A stretch of 64,000 nucleotides of DNA from an uncultured Oscillospiraceae bacterium (GCA_934667095.1 CAKULE010000003.1:84177-148176); one strand, 5' to 3'; numbered from the stretch's first letter, positions 24,339 through 32,858 are shown. A program made the numbers and translations. Notes: generated by a model not told the origin, from the sequence alone.

Positions 24339-24914
24339 ATGGTGAAACTGCTGGAAGACCGCATCCGCCGGGACGGCGTTGTGCTCAACGAGGATGTATT
24401 AAAGGTAGACAGCTTTCTCAACCACCAGATGGACGTGTCCCTCTTTGCCGAAATGGGGAAGGAGTGGGCCCGGCTGTACGGCGGAGAAAACGTCACCAAG
24501 ATCCTGACCATCGAGGCCTCCGGCATCGGCATGGCCTGCGTGGCGGCGGAGCAGTTCGGGGGGGTCCCCGTGGTCTTCGCCAAGAAGAGCAAATCCCGGA
24601 ATGTCACCGGCGAGATGTACCATGCGCAGGTGGAGTCCTTCACCCACGGACAGGTCAACGACGTGACCGTGTCCAAGAAGTACCTGTTGCCCACGGACCG
24701 GGTGCTCATCATTGACGACTTCCTGGCCAACGGCGCAGCGCTTCAGGGACTGATGGAGCTGGTGGCGCAGGCGGGCGCCACGCTGGTGGGAGCCGGCATC
24801 GCCGTGGAGAAGGGCTTCCAGCCCGGCGGCGACAGGATCCGCAGTCAGGGCGTACGGGTGGAATCTCTCGCCCGGATCAAGCACATGAGCCCTGAGGGCA
24901 TCGAGTTTTTCTGA
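24339..24914 (+). CDS. xpt: Xanthine phosphoribosyltransferase
   Basis: Salvage enzyme joining xanthine to PRPP to give XMP, about 191 residues. The PRPP-binding motif VLIIDDFLANGAALQGLMEL is near residue 125, and TIEASGIGMACVAAEQFGGV and VFAKKSKSRNVTGEMYHAQV match the Xpt/PyrE-like family. AAGGGTGAGT precedes ATG 24339; a GTG two codons earlier is the alternative start. It sits upstream of a guanine-type riboswitch and a nucleoside transporter operon, forming a purine salvage locus, but is itself driven by its own short-leader promoter. Confidence 0.95.
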   Translation: MVKLLEDRIRRDGVVLNEDVLKVDSFLNHQMDVSLFAEMGKEWARLYGGENVTKILTIEASGIGMACVAAEQFGGVPVVFAKKSKSRNVTGEMYHAQVESFTHGQVNDVTVSKKYLLPTDRVLIIDDFLANGAALQGLMELVAQAGATLVGAGIAVEKGFQPGGDRIRSQGVRVESLARIKHMSPEGIEFF

Positions 24915-24939
24915 GCCCTACCTTTTAATTATAATATCG

Positions 24940-25008
24940 GTCGGTATATGCCGGGAGATAGGGTCCCGGCGTCTCTACCCGGCGGCCTTAAATCGCCGGA
25001 CTATCGTC
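24940..25008 (+). promoter_or_regulatory. Purine (guanine-type) riboswitch aptamer
   Basis: The three-way-junction landmarks are present in order: TATATG (J1/2), GATAGGG in loop 2 between GCCGGG and CCCGGC, GTCTCTACC (J2/3), a CGGCG/CGCCG stem 3 with loop GCCTTAAAT, and GACTAT (J3/1). The C in GACTAT is the ligand-pairing base of guanine-sensing members (U in adenine sensors). Stem 1 is short with a mismatch. A TATAAT at 24930-24935 lies directly upstream. Confidence 0.88.
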
Positions 25009-25049
25009 AGCAGCTTCTGTCCCCGCTGGGGTGACGGGCTGCTCAGCGT

Positions 25050-25085
25050 GGGGACTGCCGGCCGGCGGTCCCCTTCTGTTTTGTT
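25050..25085 (+). terminator. Riboswitch-controlled terminator upstream of the nucleoside transporter
   Basis: GGGGACTGCC (25050-25059) pairs with GGCGGTCCCC (25064-25073), then TTCTGTTTTGTT. An upstream segment (GCAGC...GCTGC, 25010-25043) could form a competing stem. This is the likely expression platform of the purine aptamer. Confidence 0.8.
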
Positions 25086-25162
25086 CTTTGACCGCTTCAG
25101 GCGGTTTTAGAAAGATGTCACTTGCAACCAAAGTATAAAATGAAACTGGAGGAAAATCAATC

Positions 25163-26425
25163 ATGAAGAAGATCCTTGCCATGATCCTCGCCGCCATGAT
25201 GCTGTTCAGCCTCGTGGCCTGCGGCGCCGACAAGCCCACGCAGTCCACCCAGCCTCAGCCAAGCGAGAGCACTGAGCCCAGCAACGAGCCCGAGGGCAAG
25301 ACCATCAAGGTCGGCCTCATCTGCATCGGCGACGAGAACGATCAGGGCTATACCTACAACTTCATGCGCGGCAAAGAGGCCGCCGACGAGGCTCTCAAGG
25401 CTGAGGGCATCAACGTGGAGTGGATCGTGAAGTACAACCTCACCGAGGGCGATCCCGTGGCCGTGGCCAACGAGGAGCTGGTGGAGGAAGGCTGCTCCAT
25501 CATCTTCAACAACTCCTACGGTCAGGAGCCCGCCATGCTCCGCGTGGCCGTGGAGAACCCCGACGTCACCTTCGTGGGCATGACCAACGAGGGCTCTTGG
25601 AAGGACGACCTGGCCAACACCCACAACGCCTTCGCCAACATCTATGAGGGCCGTTACGTTGCCGGCGTGGCCGCCGGCCTGAAGATGCAGCAGATGATCG
25701 ACGACGGTGAGATCACCGCCGAGCAGGCTGTCATCGGCTATGTGGGCGCCTACTCCTTCGCCGAGGTCATTTCCGGCTTCACCGCTTACTATCTGGGCGC
25801 CAAGAGCGTCTGCCCCTCCGCCACCATGAAGGTGCAGTTCGTGGGCTCCTGGTCTGACGCCACTGCCGAGGCCAATGCTGCTGCCGCCCTGTGCGATGTC
25901 GGCTGCATCATGATCTCCCAGCACTCTGACAACACCACCCCCGCCACCACCGCCCAGCAGAAGGGCGTGTACCACACCGGCTACAACAACGACATGACCG
26001 GTGTTGCCCCCGACGCCTCCATCATCGGCACCCGCATCGACTGGACCGGCTACTTCGTCCATGCCATCAAGTGCGTGGTCAACGGCGAGGAGCTGGAGCA
26101 GGACTACGTGAACCACGGTATGGCTGACGGCGCTGTCGTCATGACTAAGCTGAACGAGGCCATCGCCGCCCCCGGCACTGCTGAGAAGCTGGCCGAGGTC
26201 GAGGAGGGCATCAAGAACGGCACCATCAAGGTCTTCGACACCAGCACCTTTACCGTGGACGGCGAGACCGTCACCCACGCCTTCGCGCTGGACACCGACG
26301 GCGACTACAATGCCGACTCCGAGGAGGCCGTGTTTGACGGTGCCTTCCATGAGTCCTACTTCCAGTCCGCTCCCTACTTCACCCTGCGGGTGGACGGCAT
26401 CGAGTGGCTGAACTCCGCTTACTAA
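25163..26425 (+). CDS. BMP-family nucleoside-binding lipoprotein (ABC importer)
   Basis: 420-residue substrate-binding lipoprotein. Signal peptide MKKILAMILAAMMLFSLVAC with lipobox LVAC, then a Ser/Thr/Pro linker, then the BMP/PnrA fold: KVGLICIGDENDQGYTYNFM near residue 50, VTFVGMTNEGSWKDDLANTH, and GYVGAYSFAEVISGFTAYYL. Members bind purine nucleosides at the cell surface. GGAGGAAA precedes the ATG. It is the first gene after a guanine-type riboswitch, which fits purine uptake. An inverted repeat after the stop separates it from the ATPase gene. Confidence 0.94.
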   Translation: MKKILAMILAAMMLFSLVACGADKPTQSTQPQPSESTEPSNEPEGKTIKVGLICIGDENDQGYTYNFMRGKEAADEALKAEGINVEWIVKYNLTEGDPVAVANEELVEEGCSIIFNNSYGQEPAMLRVAVENPDVTFVGMTNEGSWKDDLANTHNAFANIYEGRYVAGVAAGLKMQQMIDDGEITAEQAVIGYVGAYSFAEVISGFTAYYLGAKSVCPSATMKVQFVGSWSDATAEANAAAALCDVGCIMISQHSDNTTPATTAQQKGVYHTGYNNDMTGVAPDASIIGTRIDWTGYFVHAIKCVVNGEELEQDYVNHGMADGAVVMTKLNEAIAAPGTAEKLAEVEEGIKNGTIKVFDTSTFTVDGETVTHAFALDTDGDYNADSEEAVFDGAFHESYFQSAPYFTLRVDGIEWLNSAY

Positions 26426-26444
26426 GATAACCTGAACAACAACC

Positions 26445-26480
26445 GGATAGGGGCCGCCCCGCTTGGGACGGCCCCTATCC
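26445..26480 (+). promoter_or_regulatory. Intercistronic hairpin after the binding-protein gene
   Basis: GGATAGGGGCCG (26445-26456) pairs perfectly with CGGCCCCTATCC (26469-26480). No T-run follows, so it is more likely a stabilising or partial-termination hairpin that keeps binding-protein mRNA in excess over transporter mRNA. Confidence 0.6.
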
Positions 26481-26575
26481 TCCTCGCATCCCCCCGTGGA
26501 TCGACAGGAGCGCCCTCCGGACGCTGCTGTGGGTCCGCGGAATTCCTATTTTAACGACGGAAAGGATGATGACCC

Positions 26576-28117
26576 TTGCAGGACGAATGTATGATCAGAA
26601 TGCGGGACGTGACCAAGACCTTCGGTTCTACCGTGGCCAACGACAAGGTCTGGCTGGATATCCGCAGGGGAGAGATCCTCTCTCTGCTGGGCGAGAACGG
26701 CAGCGGTAAGACCACCCTGATGAACATGCTGGCTGGCATTTACAGCCCGGACTCCGGCCAGATCTTCGTCAACGGAGAAGAGGTCTCCATCCGTTCCCCC
26801 AAGGACGCCTTCCGCTATGGTATCGGCATGGTGCACCAGCACTTCAAGCTGGTGGACGTGATGACCGCCACGGAGAACGTGGTGCTTGGCCTGAAGGGCA
26901 GCTGGCTGCTGGACCTGAAGTCCGCCCGCCAGAAGATCATGGAGATCAGCGACCGGTACAACTTCGCCGTGGACCCGGACAAGAAGGTCTACGACATGTC
27001 CGTGTCCGAAAAGCAGACCCTGGAGATCGTGAAGGTCCTCTACCGCGGGGCGGAGATTCTGATCCTGGACGAGCCCACCGCCGTCCTCACCCCTCAGGAG
27101 ACCCAGCGGCTGTTCAAGGTCCTGCGGGCCATGAAGGCCGACGGCAAGTCGGTCATCATCATCACCCATAAGCTCCACGAGGTCATGGAGATCGCCGACC
27201 GGGTGGCGGTGCTGCGCCGGGGCCACTTTGTGGGTGATATGGCCATCAAGGACACCAATCCCCAGGAGATGACCAACATGATGGTGGGCCGCCCGGTGTC
27301 CCTGAACATCGACCGGCCCGACCCCGTGAACCCCACCGAGCGTCTCGCCGTCAGCGACCTGACGGTGGTGGACAGCGAGGGCGTCACCAAGCTGGACCAC
27401 GTGACCTTCACCGCCATGGGCGGCGAGATCCTGGGCGTGGCGGGCATCGCCGGCTCCGGCCAGAAGGAGCTGCTGGAGGCCATCGCCGGGCTCCAGCCGG
27501 TGGCGGGCGGTTCCATCCGCTACACCCCGGAGGGCAAGGACCCCTCCGAACTGGTGGGCAAGACCCCCATGCAGATCAAGGATGCCGGCGTGGCCATGGC
27601 TTTCGTTCCCGAGGACCGACTGGGCATGGGCCTGGTGGGCGGCATGGGTATGACGGGCAACATGATGCTCCGCTCGTGGCGGAAGGGCAAGGGCCTCTTC
27701 GTCCACAGGAAGGACCCCAACGAGCTGGCCCTTCAGGTGATGAAGGATCTGGAGGTCGTCACCCCCGATGTGGACTACCCGGTGCGCCGGCTGTCCGGCG
27801 GCAACGTGCAGAAGGTGCTGGTGGGCCGCGAGATCGCCTCCGCCCCCTCCGTGCTGATGAGCGCCTACGCCGTCCGCGGGCTGGACATCAATACTTCCTA
27901 TACCATCTACAACCTGATGACCGAACAGAAGAAAAAGGGCGTGGCGGTCATCTTCGTGGGCGAGGATCTGGACGTACTGCTGGAGCTGTGCGACCGTATT
28001 CTGGTCCTGTGCGCCGGTAAGGTGTCCGGCGTGGTGGACGCCCGCACTGCCACCAAGGAACAGGTGGGCATGCTCATGACCCGTCTGGACGGGGAGGAGG
28101 AGAAGCAGGATGCATGA
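26576..28117 (+). CDS. Nucleoside ABC transporter, double ATPase subunit (NupA-like)
   Basis: 513-residue protein with two fused ABC ATPase domains. The first is canonical: Walker A LLGENGSGKTTLMNMLAG, Walker B ILILDEPTAVLTPQETQRLF. The second, after residue 255, has GVAGIAGSGQKELLEAIAGL, RRLSGGNVQKVLVGREIA and SAYAVRGLDINTSYTIYNLM; its Walker A lacks the normal Lys and its Walker B glutamate region reads VRGLD, as usual in sugar/nucleoside double ATPases. The start is TTG 26576, placed about nine bases after AAAGGA. Its stop overlaps the permease start by 8 bp. Confidence 0.93.
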   Translation: MQDECMIRMRDVTKTFGSTVANDKVWLDIRRGEILSLLGENGSGKTTLMNMLAGIYSPDSGQIFVNGEEVSIRSPKDAFRYGIGMVHQHFKLVDVMTATENVVLGLKGSWLLDLKSARQKIMEISDRYNFAVDPDKKVYDMSVSEKQTLEIVKVLYRGAEILILDEPTAVLTPQETQRLFKVLRAMKADGKSVIIITHKLHEVMEIADRVAVLRRGHFVGDMAIKDTNPQEMTNMMVGRPVSLNIDRPDPVNPTERLAVSDLTVVDSEGVTKLDHVTFTAMGGEILGVAGIAGSGQKELLEAIAGLQPVAGGSIRYTPEGKDPSELVGKTPMQIKDAGVAMAFVPEDRLGMGLVGGMGMTGNMMLRSWRKGKGLFVHRKDPNELALQVMKDLEVVTPDVDYPVRRLSGGNVQKVLVGREIASAPSVLMSAYAVRGLDINTSYTIYNLMTEQKKKGVAVIFVGEDLDVLLELCDRILVLCAGKVSGVVDARTATKEQVGMLMTRLDGEEEKQDA

Positions 28118-29201
28118 ACAGAAAACGCCCCTTTTCCGCCTGACCAAGCGGGGTGAGATGCCTCGAAGACAGGCGTGGGCCATCCGGGGGGGTTCCTTCG
28201 TGGCCGCCATCCTCATCGGTGCGCTGCTCTTCCTCGCGCTGGGCAGCAACCCCATCAGTGCTTACGGAACCATCCTCTCCGGTTCGCTGGGCAAGCCGGC
28301 CTCCCTGCGGCAGACCGTCAAGATCGCCGTGCCCCTGCTGGGCACCGCGCTGGCGCTGGCCCCCTGTTTCAAGATGCGTTTCTGGAACATCGGCGCCGAG
28401 GGCCAGATCACCGCGGGCGCCATCGCCGCGGCCTACTTCGCCCTCTTCTGGCATGACAAGCTGCCCTCCGCCGTGCTGCTGATCGTCATGGGGGCGGCCG
28501 CGGCCGTGGCCGGCGGCATCTGGGCCCTGATCCCCGCGGTGTTCAAGGCCAAGTGGGGCACTAACGAGACCCTGTTCACCCTGATGATGAACTACATCAT
28601 CATCGGCGTGGTCCGATGGCTTCAGGGCGGTCCGTGGGAGGGCAAGCCCGGCAGCCAGATTATCCCCAACTTCAACAAGGCCGCTGTGCTGCCCAAGGTC
28701 TTCGGTGTCCACTGCGGCTGGATCATGGTGCTGGTGCTGACGGTGTTTATGTTCATCTACATGAAGTATACCAAGCACGGCTATGAGATCGCCGTCATCG
28801 GCGAGAGCGAGAACACCGCCCGCTATGCCGGCATGGACGTGGCCAAGATCACCATCCGCACCATGGTCCTCTCCGGCGCCATCTGCGGTCTGGTGGGGTA
28901 TATGGTAGCCTCCGGCGCGAACCAGACCCTGTACGACAGCGTGGCTGACGGCGTGGGCTTCACCGCCATCACCGTGGCGTGGCTGGCCCAGCTGAACCCC
29001 TTTGCCATGATCGCCATTTCCCTCCTGCTGGCGGTGCTGGACAAGGGTGCCAGCACCCTCCAGACCCGCATGGCCATCCCCGCCTCCATTTCGGACATTA
29101 TCACCGGTGTCTTCCTGTTCTGCATGCTGGCGGCTGAGTTCTTCATCAACTACCGCATCATCGTCCGCTCCAAGGCGGAGAAGGGGGGCGCGTCTGAATG
29201 A
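28110..29201 (+). CDS. Nucleoside ABC transporter permease 1 (NupP-like)
   Basis: 363-residue membrane permease of the BPD_transp_2 family with about ten helices. Family hallmarks are LAPCFKMRFWNIGAEGQITA and the cytoplasmic loop YEIAVIGESENTARYAGMDV that docks on the ATPase. It overlaps the ATPase gene by 8 bp and the second permease by 4 bp. The complete set (binding lipoprotein, double ATPase, two permeases) corresponds to the Bacillus nupNOPQ-type guanosine importer, in agreement with the guanine-type riboswitch at the head of the operon. Confidence 0.93.
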   Translation: MHEQKTPLFRLTKRGEMPRRQAWAIRGGSFVAAILIGALLFLALGSNPISAYGTILSGSLGKPASLRQTVKIAVPLLGTALALAPCFKMRFWNIGAEGQITAGAIAAAYFALFWHDKLPSAVLLIVMGAAAAVAGGIWALIPAVFKAKWGTNETLFTLMMNYIIIGVVRWLQGGPWEGKPGSQIIPNFNKAAVLPKVFGVHCGWIMVLVLTVFMFIYMKYTKHGYEIAVIGESENTARYAGMDVAKITIRTMVLSGAICGLVGYMVASGANQTLYDSVADGVGFTAITVAWLAQLNPFAMIAISLLLAVLDKGASTLQTRMAIPASISDIITGVFLFCMLAAEFFINYRIIVRSKAEKGGASE

Positions 29202-30181
29202 ACACTGTGATCCAGCTCATTTTCAACGCCATCCTCAACGGCACGCCCCTGATGTACGGCACCGTGGGCGAGGTGCTCACGGAGAAGTCCGGCAACATGA
29301 ACCTCGGTGTAGAGGGCATGATGTACATGGGCGGCGCGCTGGGCCTGGCCGGTGCCTTCTACTACGAGAAGGCCGCGGGAGCCAGCGCCAGCGGCGTGGT
29401 GGCTGTCCTGCTGGCCATCCTGTGCGCCTTCCTGGCGGGAGCTGTGGGCGCGCTGATCTTCAGCTTCCTCACCATCTCCCTGCGCACCAACCAGAACGTC
29501 ACCGGTCTGGCCCTGACCATCTTCGGCACCGGCGTGGGCCAGTTCATGGGCGAGTACATGCGCACCCGGGAGGGCGGCTACGTGGCCGTGGGCAACTCCC
29601 TCAAGACCTACTTCCAGAACTCTCCCTTTCCCAAGGCCCTTCAGGATATCCCGGTGCTGGGCCCGCTGGTGTTCGGGCACAACATCTTCGTCTATCTGGG
29701 CCTGGCGATCTGCCTCGTGATGGCCTTCTATATGAAGCGCACCCGCTGGGGCCTGAACCTGAAGGCGGTGGGAGAGTCCCCCGCCACCGCGGACGCCGCG
29801 GGCATCAACATCGGCCGGTATAAATATCTGGCCACCATCATTGGGGGCGGTATCTCCGCCATCGGCGGCATGGTGTACATCATGACCATCGCCGGCTGCG
29901 TCTGGAACCACGAGGGCCTGTCTGGCGAGGGTTGGCTGGCCGTAGCGCTGGTCATCTTCTGCCTGTGGCGGCCCATCAACACCATCTGGGGCAGCATCCT
30001 GTTCGGCGGGCTGGTCATTCTGTACCTCCGGGTGCAGATCCCCTTCATCCCGGACCAGCTGTACAAGGTCCTGCCCTATGTGGTGACGGTCATCGTCCTC
30101 ATTATCACCAGCCTGCGCAGCAGCAAGGAGAATCAGCCTCCTGCCGGGCTGGGTCAGGCCTACTTCCGGGAGGACCGCTGA
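29198..30181 (+). CDS. Nucleoside ABC transporter permease 2 (NupQ-like)
   Basis: 327-residue partner permease, again BPD_transp_2 family, with about nine helices. TPLMYGTVGEVLTEKSGNMN and LGVEGMMYMGGALGLAGAFY near the start and the EAA-like loop LNLKAVGESPATADAAGINI around residue 190 are typical. The start overlaps the previous stop by 4 bp. It ends the operon; a strong terminator follows 24 bp later. The two permeases differ in length and sequence as in known heterodimers. Confidence 0.93.
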   Translation: MNTVIQLIFNAILNGTPLMYGTVGEVLTEKSGNMNLGVEGMMYMGGALGLAGAFYYEKAAGASASGVVAVLLAILCAFLAGAVGALIFSFLTISLRTNQNVTGLALTIFGTGVGQFMGEYMRTREGGYVAVGNSLKTYFQNSPFPKALQDIPVLGPLVFGHNIFVYLGLAICLVMAFYMKRTRWGLNLKAVGESPATADAAGINIGRYKYLATIIGGGISAIGGMVYIMTIAGCVWNHEGLSGEGWLAVALVIFCLWRPINTIWGSILFGGLVILYLRVQIPFIPDQLYKVLPYVVTVIVLIITSLRSSKENQPPAGLGQAYFREDR

Positions 30182-30203
30182 TCCCGGTTTCCATCCAAAC
30201 CAA

Positions 30204-30244
30204 CAAAGCGCCCCTCTGCCTTGCGGCAGGGGGCGCTTTTGGTT
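30204..30244 (+). terminator. Terminator of the nucleoside transporter operon
   Basis: AAGCGCCCC and GGGGCGCTT pair around an inner CTGCC/GGCAG stem (30206-30238), followed by TTTTGGTTT. Confidence 0.85.
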
Positions 30245-30251
30245 TGTCTGC

Positions 30252-30292
30252 GGGCAAAAAGGTGACCCGGAGCCGCTTGCAGGCTCCGGGTC
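30252..30292 (-). terminator. Terminator of the tadA transcript
   Basis: GACCCGGAGCC (30264-30274) pairs with GGCTCCGGGTC (30282-30292); on minus the stem is followed by ACCTTTTTG. Confidence 0.75.
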
Positions 30293-30358
30293 AAAAGGAT
30301 GGAGGATAGAATGAAAAAGAAAGGATATCTCTTGCAAGTATTAAGATAAAGGAGAATC

Positions 30359-30392
30359 GTTACAAAAGTTCGGGGAGATTTGTTACAAAAGT
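30359..30392. repeat. Direct repeat GTTACAAAAGT, 23 bp apart
   Basis: GTTACAAAAGT occurs at 30359 and again at 30382, about two helical turns apart, in the A+T-rich spacer downstream of tadA. The spacer also holds a 12-codon frame with a good ribosome site (GGAGG, ATG 30311). No protein or regulator can be named. Confidence 0.45.
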
Positions 30393-30421
30393 ATTAAATG
30401 TTCGGGTTTGGCGGAAAATCT

Positions 30422-30868
30422 TCACCGCAGGCCCTGAAAAAAACGGCTCAGCAGGGCCTGACACCGGTCCGCCAGCAGACCGCCGTAGATCCGGGGCCGG
30501 TGGTTGAAGCGTTCTTCGAACAGGTTGAGCACCGAGCCACAGCAGCCGGACTTCTCCTCCCGGGCGCCGTAGCGCACCTCGGCAATGCGGGAATTGATGA
30601 TGGCCCCGGCGCACATGGGGCAGGGCTCCAGCGTGACGTATAGAGTGCAGCCCGTCAGCCGCCAGGAGCCCAGCGCCCGGCAGGCGGCGTCGATGGCCTC
30701 GATCTCTGCGTGGGCGGTGGCCCGGCCGTCGGCCTCCCGGCGGTTGCGGCCCTCGCCGAGGATGCGCCCGTCCGGTCCTGCGATGACGCAGCCCACTGGC
30801 ACGTCGCCGTCGGCGATACACTCCTCCGCCCGGGCCAGCGCCCGGGCCATATACTCCTCGTGGGTCAT
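30422..30868 (-). CDS. tadA: tRNA-specific adenosine deaminase TadA
   Basis: Zinc enzyme that converts adenosine 34 of tRNA-Arg(ACG) to inosine, 148 residues. Zinc-site motifs are ATAHAEIEAIDAACRALGSW (His-Ala-Glu with the catalytic Glu) and LEPCPMCAGAIINSRIAEVR (two Cys ligands). GGAGGGGTGCT directly before ATG 30868 sets the start; a longer reading from 30904 has no ribosome site. The gene is monocistronic with its own terminator at 30252-30292. Length and motifs are normal. Confidence 0.96.
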   Translation of the reverse strand: MTHEEYMARALARAEECIADGDVPVGCVIAGPDGRILGEGRNRREADGRATAHAEIEAIDAACRALGSWRLTGCTLYVTLEPCPMCAGAIINSRIAEVRYGAREEKSGCCGSVLNLFEERFNHRPRIYGGLLADRCQALLSRFFQGLR

Positions 30869-30935
30869 AGCACCCCTCCGTTCAGGCTTGCTTTCCTGAT
30901 TCATCCTACCACATTTCCACGGAAAAGAAAACCCC

Positions 30936-30964
30936 TTGACTTATATCGAATATTGATATATAGT
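30936..30964 (+). promoter_or_regulatory. Promoter of the PadR/DUF2812 operon with overlapping operator
   Basis: TTGACT (30936-30941), 17-bp spacer, TATAGT (30959-30964). The spacer holds the inverted repeat TATATC-N7-GATATA (30942-30960), placed so that a bound repressor would block RNA polymerase. The A+T-rich palindrome is like operators of PadR regulators, so autoregulation is likely. Confidence 0.78.
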
Positions 30965-30989
30965 GTGCCCAAGAGGGGAGGGGAGCGCC

Positions 30990-31313
30990 ATGGCCCGCAA
31001 AAAGCTGGATACACTGACGGAGCAGATGTTCTATCTGCTGCTGGCCCTGTGGGAGCCGGGCCACGGCTACGCCATCATGGACCGGGTGCGTACCCTCTCC
31101 CACGGGCGGCTGACGCTGGGCCCGGGCACACTGTACACCCTGCTGGGCCGGTTTGAGCAGGAGGGCCTGATCGTGCTGGAGCGCGTGTTGGACAAGCGGA
31201 AGGTCTATCGCCTCACCGATCTTGGCACCCAGACGCTGGAGCAGGAGTACGGGCGCCTGCGCCGTCAGGTGGCGGATGCGGCGGCGGTATTGGAGGGGAA
31301 CGGACATGAGTAA
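30990..31313 (+). CDS. PadR-family transcriptional regulator
   Basis: 107-residue winged-helix repressor: MARKKLDTLTEQMFYLLLAL, GHGYAIMDRVRTLSHGRLTL, PGTLYTLLGRFEQEGLIVLE (recognition helix and wing) and RKVYRLTDLGTQTLEQEYGR. GAGGGGAGGGGAGCGCC precedes ATG 30990; a GTG at 30963 lies within the promoter and is rejected. The stop overlaps the following DUF2812 gene by 8 bp. PadR genes next to DUF2812 or DUF1700 membrane proteins are a common Firmicute pair whose job is unclear. An operator-like palindrome in its promoter suggests autorepression. Confidence 0.93.
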   Translation: MARKKLDTLTEQMFYLLLALWEPGHGYAIMDRVRTLSHGRLTLGPGTLYTLLGRFEQEGLIVLERVLDKRKVYRLTDLGTQTLEQEYGRLRRQVADAAAVLEGNGHE

Positions 31314-32676
31314 CGTGAAATATACGCTGGGCGGCTTCTCCGCCGGGGACTACCGGGCGGTGGAGCGCTATCTGAATGAACAGGCCGCCGCCGGCTGGGA
31401 GCTGGTGCGGGCCGGCGCGGTGCTGGCCAAGTGGCGGCGCACCGACCGGAAGGACCTCCGCTGGTGCGTGGACCTGGCCTCCACCCGGCAGAGCCGGGAG
31501 GAACGGCTGGACTACGTCGGCTTCTGCCGCGAGGGCGGCTGGGAGCTGGCAGCCTATACCGGGGGGATGTACCTGTTCCGCTCCCGCCCCAGGGAGGAGG
31601 CCATCCCGGTCCAGACCGACCCGGTTTTGGAACGAAAGAACTACAATCGGTATTATATCCGCAATTGTATCCTCTCTGTATTGATCGTTTTAACGTGGAT
31701 TGGCTTCTACGCTCTGCTGGGCTGGGGCATGGGCAGCGACTGGGGAGAGGCGCTGCAGGAGCTGTGCCAGAACTGGAGGGAGAGCTGGACCCTCACCGCC
31801 CTACTGCCTGCGGCGGTGCTGTGGGGGCTGTGCGCAGTGTGGAAGCTGGCGGATTTTTCCGCCGGACTCTGGCGGGCCCGGGGCGGGGCGGTCCCGGTAT
31901 CGCCCCGGTGGGTCATGCGGGCCAACGGGCTCTGCGGTGTGCTGTCCCTGCTGGGTGGGGTGCTGGTGATCGCCGGGGCCCTGCTGGACAGCCTGCTGGG
32001 GGCTGGCCGGACCATGTCCATGGGGATTCTGCTGGCCATGTGGGGGTGCGTCTGCCTGTACCGCGGTTTTCTCTGGGAGGAGGACCTGTACCCTGGGGAG
32101 CGGAAGCGCCTCCGCCGGGCGGGCTTTGCGCTCATCGGCCTGCTGGCCGTCCTGATCGTGGGCCGGGCGGCGACTCCTTACGGCACTTGGGGCGACTACC
32201 GGGGCTCCCAGAAGACGGAAGCTCATTACGCGGCCATGGAGTCCGCCCCGGTGGTGCGGCTGGAGGAGCTTGGGCTCGGCGCGGCCAACAGGACCCTCGC
32301 CGATGTGGCGGTGCCTGCGGGGCATATCTGGCGGGTAGAGACCAGTGAGCGGCTGTGGCTCATGGGCAGCGAGAGCGTCCGCTGCTGGACGGAGCGTCAG
32401 GCGATCGATCTGGCAGAGGACCGGCTGGCGGCCCTCGCCAGCTCGGCCGGTGGGATCAGCGGCTTCCCCATGCCGGGGGTAGAGCTGAAGTCCATGGCGC
32501 TGGACTGGGCGGACGCCGCCTGGTATGGCGAATACCATGCGGAGGACGGAGAATTTTCCGTCCTGCTGCTGCGGTTGGGGAGGCTGGTGTGCCGCATCAC
32601 CGTGCCCGGAGTGATGGATATGGGCCAACTGGCGGCCGTGCAGGCCCGCCTGAGCCCGTGGGCAACGGAGCGTTGA
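31306..32676 (+). CDS. DUF2812 membrane protein (PadR partner)
   Basis: 456-residue protein. The N-terminal DUF2812 region (residues 1-105) includes RYLNEQAAAGWELVRAGAVL and WCVDLASTRQSREERLDYVG, then FCREGGWELAAYTGGMYLFR, a repeat-like pair of GWEL elements. Residues 125-310 hold about six membrane helices. The last 140 residues are soluble and likely extracytoplasmic. The start overlaps the padR stop. No enzyme motif is seen; by analogy with similar pairs it may sense envelope state and link to PadR, but that is inference. A weak terminator-like stem (AAACGC/GCGTTT) follows at about 32684. Confidence 0.82.
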   Translation: MSNVKYTLGGFSAGDYRAVERYLNEQAAAGWELVRAGAVLAKWRRTDRKDLRWCVDLASTRQSREERLDYVGFCREGGWELAAYTGGMYLFRSRPREEAIPVQTDPVLERKNYNRYYIRNCILSVLIVLTWIGFYALLGWGMGSDWGEALQELCQNWRESWTLTALLPAAVLWGLCAVWKLADFSAGLWRARGGAVPVSPRWVMRANGLCGVLSLLGGVLVIAGALLDSLLGAGRTMSMGILLAMWGCVCLYRGFLWEEDLYPGERKRLRRAGFALIGLLAVLIVGRAATPYGTWGDYRGSQKTEAHYAAMESAPVVRLEELGLGAANRTLADVAVPAGHIWRVETSERLWLMGSESVRCWTERQAIDLAEDRLAALASSAGGISGFPMPGVELKSMALDWADAAWYGEYHAEDGEFSVLLLRLGRLVCRITVPGVMDMGQLAAVQARLSPWATER

Positions 32677-32830
32677 AAAGGAAACGCCCGTCTGGTTGCC
32701 AGAAGCGGAGCGTTTTGATAGGATGAGGTCAGGGAAGGGGCCGCGGCAGAGGCGGCGCCGGGAGCGGAAAGAGAGGTAAACAGTAAAAAATGTTATTTTG
32801 CACAAAAACAGGGAGGAAAAGAAAAAAGAA

Positions 32831-32858
32831 TTGACAAAGCATTGAGATTAAATATACT
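32831..32858 (+). promoter_or_regulatory. Promoter followed by a start-stop codon pair
   Basis: TTGACA (32831-32836), 16-bp spacer, TATACT (32853-32858). Downstream, GGAAAGGGG leads to ATG at 32883 immediately followed by TAA. Between 32677 and 33111 no intact gene is seen; the stretch is A+T-rich and looks decayed. Confidence 0.6.

Noticed and set aside
24319..24339. Purine riboswitch in front of xpt
   Set aside because: The xpt leader is only about 20 nt from its predicted start site; the aptamer lies after xpt.
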